Shown here: positions 60,613 through 64,000 of the stretch, piece by piece
Layout: every line of letters starts with the position of its first letter
How positions within the stretch are numbered: position 1 is the stretch's first letter
DNA from: SVEL01 sp017381055
GTDB taxonomy: Bacteria > Bacillota > Clostridia > Lachnospirales > Lachnospiraceae
Assembly (NCBI GenBank): GCA_036307185.1
Contig: JAXJYC010000008.1
Coordinates: 11,450 to 75,449 of the forward strand
Reading direction: 5' to 3'
DNA: 64,000 nucleotides
Position numbers and translations under genes: made by a program
Notes under the pieces: generated by a model
Told to the model about the DNA's origin: nothing
Database searches by the model: none
What the model saw: the letters and a program-made list of their open reading frames with translations, nothing else

Positions 60613-61896
60613 CTACTTTCTTATTTCTGTTTTTCCACCCATATAAGGTCTTAATGCTTCTGGAATCTTAATCGAACCATCTGCACATAAATTATTTTCT
60701 AAAAATGCAATAAGCATTCTTGGTGGCGCTACTACTGTGTTGTTAAGTGTATGTGCGAAATACTTCTCGCCATCCTCACCCTTAACTCTTATCTTAAGTC
60801 TTCTAGCCTGTGCATCTCCAAGATTTGAACAGCTTCCTATCTCAAAATACTTCTTCTGTCTTGGTGACCAAGCCTCTACGTCAATTGACTTAACCTTAAG
60901 ATCTGCTAAATCTCCAGAACAACACTCAAGTGTTCTAACTGGGATATCAAGTGTTCTAAATAAATCTACTGTGTTCTTCCAGAGCTTTTCAAACCACATC
61001 TTGCTATCCTCTGGCTTACAAACAACGATCATCTCCTGCTTCTCGAACTGATGGATACGGTATACACCTCTCTCCTCGATGCCGTGAGCACCTTTTTCTT
61101 TTCTAAAGCATGGTGAGTAGCTTGTAAGTGTATGCGGAAGCTGCTCCTCTGGAATAATTGTATCAATAAACTTACCGATCATTGAATGCTCACTTGTTCC
61201 GATTAAGTATAAATCCTCGCCCTCAATCTTATACATCATAGCATCCATCTCAGCAAAGCTCATTACACCTGTAACTACTTCACTTCTAATCATAAATGGT
61301 GGTATACAATATGTGAAACCTCTATCAATCATAAAGTCTCTTGCATATGAAATAACAGCTGAATGAAGTCTAGCTATATCTCCCATAAGATAGTAGAAAC
61401 CATTTCCTGCTACCTTTCTAGCTGAATCTAAATCTAAACCATCAACGCTCTCCATAATCTCTGAATGATATGGAATATCAAACTCAGGAACTACTGGCTC
61501 ACCAAACTTCTCTAACTCAACATTCTCTGAGTCATCCTTACCTAAAGGAACACTAGGATCGATAATATTCGGAATAACCATCATTATCTTTGTAACCTTC
61601 TCTGTAAGCTCGCTCTCCTTAGCCTCAAGCTCAGCAAGTCTTGCAGACTTCTCAGTTACAAGCTTCTTAGTCTCCTCAGCTTCTTCCTTCTTACCCTGAG
61701 CCATCAAAGCACCAATCTGCTTTGAAATTTTATTTCTATCAGCACGCAACGCATCCGCTTCCTGCTTAACAGCTCTGCTCTCAGCATCTAAGGCAATAAC
61801 CTCATCAACGAGTGGAAGCTTGCTATCCTGAAACTTATTTTTAATGTTCTGTTTTACAATGTCAGGATTCTCTCTGACAAATCTCAAATCTAACAT
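60613..61896 (-). CDS. serS: Seryl-tRNA synthetase
   Basis: Charges tRNA-Ser. The ATG at 61896 (GGAGG eight bases upstream) begins MLDLRFVRENPDIVKQNI, the conserved N-terminus; a longer in-frame extension to 62004 overlaps the promoter and is rejected. 427 residues: coiled-coil arm (~27-105) and class II core with motif 2 PCFRKEKGAHGIEERGVYRIHQF and motif 3 in NNTVVAPPRMLIAFLEN. The leader is only ~30-40 bases, so there is no room for a T-box, unlike many Firmicute serS genes. Confidence 0.97.
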   Translation of the reverse strand: MLDLRFVRENPDIVKQNIKNKFQDSKLPLVDEVIALDAESRAVKQEADALRADRNKISKQIGALMAQGKKEEAEETKKLVTEKSARLAELEAKESELTEKVTKIMMVIPNIIDPSVPLGKDDSENVELEKFGEPVVPEFDIPYHSEIMESVDGLDLDSARKVAGNGFYYLMGDIARLHSAVISYARDFMIDRGFTYCIPPFMIRSEVVTGVMSFAEMDAMMYKIEGEDLYLIGTSEHSMIGKFIDTIIPEEQLPHTLTSYSPCFRKEKGAHGIEERGVYRIHQFEKQEMIVVCKPEDSKMWFEKLWKNTVDLFRTLDIPVRTLECCSGDLADLKVKSIDVEAWSPRQKKYFEIGSCSNLGDAQARRLKIRVKGEDGEKYFAHTLNNTVVAPPRMLIAFLENNLCADGSIKIPEALRPYMGGKTEIRK

Positions 61897-61933
61897 CCGC
61901 ATATCCTCCATATATAAATAGTCACTCCCTCCT

Positions 61934-61962
61934 ATTCTAGTACAAATACGCCCCATTGACAA
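61934..61962 (-). promoter_or_regulatory. SigA promoter of serS
   Basis: Minus strand -35 TTGTCA (61957-61962), 17-base spacer, -10 TAGAAT (61934-61939), ~38 bases before the serS ATG. Confidence 0.65.
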
Positions 61963-62160
61963 GTAAATTTTATATCCTTTTCCCATCCTCACCCCATTCC
62001 TCACACATTCATCCCTATAGGAACAAAAATTTACAAAATCATCAGATTTTCTGCACCTTTCATAGATGTATATAAAGCTGAGTTATATTCATGCATTTTT
62101 TATGCGTCTATGAGGGCTCCGATGATTTGCTTATATGCCCAACTTCAAATTAAGTGCTTG

Positions 62161-62308
62161 TGTATTTTCTCTGAAACACAGCTTGCTAGTGGTGTTAGTG
62201 TGATGAGGACATCTTAGAAGATTTTCTATTTTCATTCCCCACACCTTGCACATGCTTATTTATCGCCTGCCTGCATAACCAATGTCATTTAGATAAGATT
62301 TTTTTGAA
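62161..62308 (+). repeat. Left 148-bp inverted repeat flanking the IS4-type transposase
   Basis: This 148-base segment recurs in inverted orientation at 63853-64000 with seven mismatches and no gap by hand comparison (~95% identity). Conserved parts include GCTTGCTAGTGGTGTT and CGCCTGCCTGCATAACC. Identity stops on the inner side just after TTTTTTTGAA. The outer limit cannot be set because the right copy runs to the window's last base. Confidence 0.85.
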
Positions 62309-62338
62309 AAAACAGTTGACATATAGTTGAAAATGTGC

Positions 62339-62373
62339 GGCCGCTTTTGCTGATTTTTTCAGCAAAAGCGGCC
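62339..62373 (+). other. Stable hairpin in the transposase leader
   Basis: Perfect 14-bp stem GGCCGCTTTTGCTG/CAGCAAAAGCGGCC with a 7-base AT loop, ~40 bases before the transposase ATG. There is no T-run, so it may limit readthrough-driven transposase synthesis rather than terminate. Confidence 0.6.
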
Positions 62374-62414
62374 CTTGTAATTAAGAAATATCTTTTTTAC
62401 AAGGAGAAACATTT

Positions 62415-63734
62415 ATGAATTATTCTATTACTGTTAAAGAAAAACTATTCTCTCTAATCAACGAGATGAATACAACACCATGGTTATATACCAAAAATCC
62501 TGAAACTAATTTCACAAGAGTAAAAAAATGGAGTTTTGGGGATACAATTAAATTCATTCTATCTATGGAAGGAAAATCATTAAAGGATGAGATTTTAGCA
62601 TTCTTTAATTATAATGAAGACACGCCAACTAATTCTTCATTTAATCAACGTAGGGCACAAATACGTCCAGAGGCATTTGAATTGTTATTTAATAAATTTA
62701 CAAAGGAATTCGAAAGAAAAGAGTTTTCATCAAACTATAGATTTGTAGCTTGTGATGGTTCGGATTTAAGTATCGCAAGAAATCCGCATGATTTATCAAC
62801 CTATTTCCCTAAATCATACAATAATAAAGGTTTTAACCAATTACAATTAAATGCTCTTTATGATCTTAATACAAGAATGTATGTTGATGCTGTTATTCAA
62901 CCAGGTCGCGAAGGTCATGAAAACAAAGCTTTATGGCAAATGGTAGATCGTTATTCTGGCCCTGCTAATACTGTTATTATTGCTGATAGAGGCTATGAAA
63001 CATATAATACAATAGCCCATATAGAACAAAAGGGATTATTTTATTTAATACGTGCCAAAGATATTGACAGCACAGGTATTTTGCATGGATTCAGAAATCG
63101 CTTTGAAAAAAAGCCTATTTTTGATGAATGGGTTAATACTATTTTAACAAGAAGAGGTACAAAAGAAGTTTTATCTAATCCTCACATATTTCACAAGCTT
63201 AGAAATACAACACTTTTTGACTATATCGAAATTAATACTGACAATACATATGAATTAAATATGAGAGTTTTAAGATTTCCTATAGGTAACGGTAATTACG
63301 AATGTATTATAACTAATCTTCCTAATAAAGATTTTTCTATAGATAATATTAGGGACTTATATCATAGACGATGGGGCATTGAAACCTCATTTAGAGAACT
63401 AAAGTATGCTATTGGATTAACAAATTTTCATTCTAAGAAAGTTGAATATATTATACAAGAGATTTGGGCTAGATTAACATTATATAATTTTTGTGAAATC
63501 ATAACCAATCATATTGTTATTAAAAAAAATCGTAAAAACAAATATAGCTATCAAATAAACTATACAAGAGCTATTCGTATATGTTGCTATTTCTTATCTC
63601 TAAATTCAAAAGAAGCCCCGCCCGATATTGAATATTTAATCGGACGAGAACTTCTACCCATAAGACCTGGCAGAAAAGACCCTCGGAAAGTCAGAGCCAA
63701 GTCAGCTGTAAGCTTCCTTTATAGGGTAGCTTAG
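62415..63734 (+). CDS. IS4-family DDE transposase
   Basis: 439 residues, no frameshift. First Asp in VACDGSDLSIARN, second in IIADRGYETYN, and the IS4 signature Y-x2-R-x3-E-x6-K as YHRRWGIETSFRELK. AAGGAGAAA lies upstream of the ATG. It is complete, so the element may be active. The neighbouring serS operon runs away from it on the other strand. Confidence 0.94.
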   Translation: MNYSITVKEKLFSLINEMNTTPWLYTKNPETNFTRVKKWSFGDTIKFILSMEGKSLKDEILAFFNYNEDTPTNSSFNQRRAQIRPEAFELLFNKFTKEFERKEFSSNYRFVACDGSDLSIARNPHDLSTYFPKSYNNKGFNQLQLNALYDLNTRMYVDAVIQPGREGHENKALWQMVDRYSGPANTVIIADRGYETYNTIAHIEQKGLFYLIRAKDIDSTGILHGFRNRFEKKPIFDEWVNTILTRRGTKEVLSNPHIFHKLRNTTLFDYIEINTDNTYELNMRVLRFPIGNGNYECIITNLPNKDFSIDNIRDLYHRRWGIETSFRELKYAIGLTNFHSKKVEYIIQEIWARLTLYNFCEIITNHIVIKKNRKNKYSYQINYTRAIRICCYFLSLNSKEAPPDIEYLIGRELLPIRPGRKDPRKVRAKSAVSFLYRVA

Positions 63735-63852
63735 CATTTATTAGTATACATTATTTTTGACACAGATGCATTCATCTGTTTACTTTTTATGCAATTTTTT
63801 ATTTATAAATCTTAATTCCTAACCGGATAATAATAAATTTACTTAATACACA

Positions 63853-64000
63853 TTCAAAAAAATCTTATCTAAATGACATTGGTTATGCAGGCAGGCGATA
63901 AATAAACATGTGCAAGGTGTGGGGAATGAAAATAGAAAATGTTCCAAGATGTCCTCATCACTTGAACACCACTAGCAAGCTGTGTTTCAGTGAAAATACA
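63853..64000 (-). repeat. Right 148-bp inverted repeat, reaching the window edge
   Basis: Inverted copy of 62161-62308. The 118 bases between the transposase stop and this repeat (63735-63852) are AT-rich with nothing recognised. Confidence 0.85.

Larger units (their letters stand above)
62161..64000 (+). mobile_element. IS4-family element or composite flanked by long inverted repeats, right end outside window
   Basis: One transposase gene lies between long near-identical inverted repeats. Such 148-bp repeats are much longer than usual IS4 terminal repeats (~16-20 bp), so either the element has unusually long ends or two inverted copies of a smaller repeat bracket a shorter IS. The 62309-62414 leader holds a strong 14-bp hairpin. 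Region 61963-62160 to the left has no gene and no clear feature. Confidence 0.7.

Noticed and set aside
61897..62004. N-terminal extension of serS by 36 residues
   Set aside because: The extension overlaps the serS promoter; the GGAGG before 61896 and the conserved MLDLRFVREN start fix the real N-terminus.
61897..62160. T-box riboswitch upstream of serS
   Set aside because: The promoter lies ~38 bases from the ATG, leaving no room for a T-box, and no T-box core sequence is visible.
62195..62220. Hammerhead-ribozyme-like GATGAG core in the 148-bp repeat
   Set aside because: The CUGAUGA/GAAA core and the three helices are not present in the right order in either copy.
1..64000. tRNA, rRNA, prophage, CRISPR or toxin-antitoxin loci
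   Set aside because: None recognised by reading; small untracked RNAs cannot be excluded by eye.

Overview
The window is low-GC DNA with strong AGGAGG-type ribosome binding sites. Its gene content points to the Clostridia, most likely a Lachnospiraceae-type anaerobe: a 2-hydroxyacyl-CoA dehydratase activase-like protein, rubrerythrin, a NifS-MnmA pair, YlmC/YmxH and SpoVB-like genes, and CheV. The species cannot be fixed from sequence alone. Most of the window is core housekeeping DNA in long minus-strand operons. The accessory part is two insertion sequences, two unexplained hairpin-rich intergenic blocks and several gene fusions.

Layout. 1-4229: the 3' end of an acyl-CoA dehydratase activase-like gene, an IS1182-type element sitting in that gene's terminator (hairpin present on both sides of the IS), and a MITE-like long inverted repeat. 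4230-14569 (minus): ung, then a tightly packed run from a cyclophilin-type isomerase through a two-component system, a lipoprotein, CheV, a degenerate sirtuin-like protein and a large acidic/lysine-rich membrane protein to hisH-hisF. 14697-21966 (minus): a YdjGHI-like membrane-stress pair (zinc-ribbon membrane protein and SPFH protein), a fused high-molecular-weight rubredoxin/rubrerythrin, two membrane proteins with Gln/Asn/Met-rich N-termini and a lipoprotein. 22068-28425 (minus): gpmI, capA-like, secG, rnr, smpB, ssrA (tmRNA). 28523-36531 (minus): nifS, mnmA, SNF2/SWIM helicase, a Cache-PAS sensor and a DD-carboxypeptidase. 36663-45368: a SpoVB/MATE flippase, an SCP2 protein, rluF-ligA-metA, infC-rpmI-rplT with an attenuator leader, a DUF1540 protein and a beta-rich unknown.

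45451-48994 (plus): a YtrA-type GntR regulator with its own ABC transporter and a visible operator. 49021-55668: ylmC-nrdR-yqeG, DUF1294 overlapping maf tail to tail, and a GT2 plus GtrA-YfhO glycosylation module. 55697-61896 (minus): serS, glyA, aroC, tgt, yajC and a PrsA-like foldase. 62161-64000: an IS4-family transposase gene inside 148-bp inverted repeats that run to the window edge.

The most notable observations are two independent in-frame fusions (HMW rubredoxin-rubrerythrin and GtrA-YfhO). Each still carries a good Shine-Dalgarno sequence and ATG exactly at the domain junction, so each could yield both a fused and a free second module. Others are the terminator hairpin flanking the IS1182 element on both sides, an AUU start codon for infC, a sirtuin-like protein lacking the catalytic histidine, and three structured or inverted-repeat intergenic elements with no protein-coding explanation. 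No tRNA, rRNA, CRISPR array or prophage was seen.
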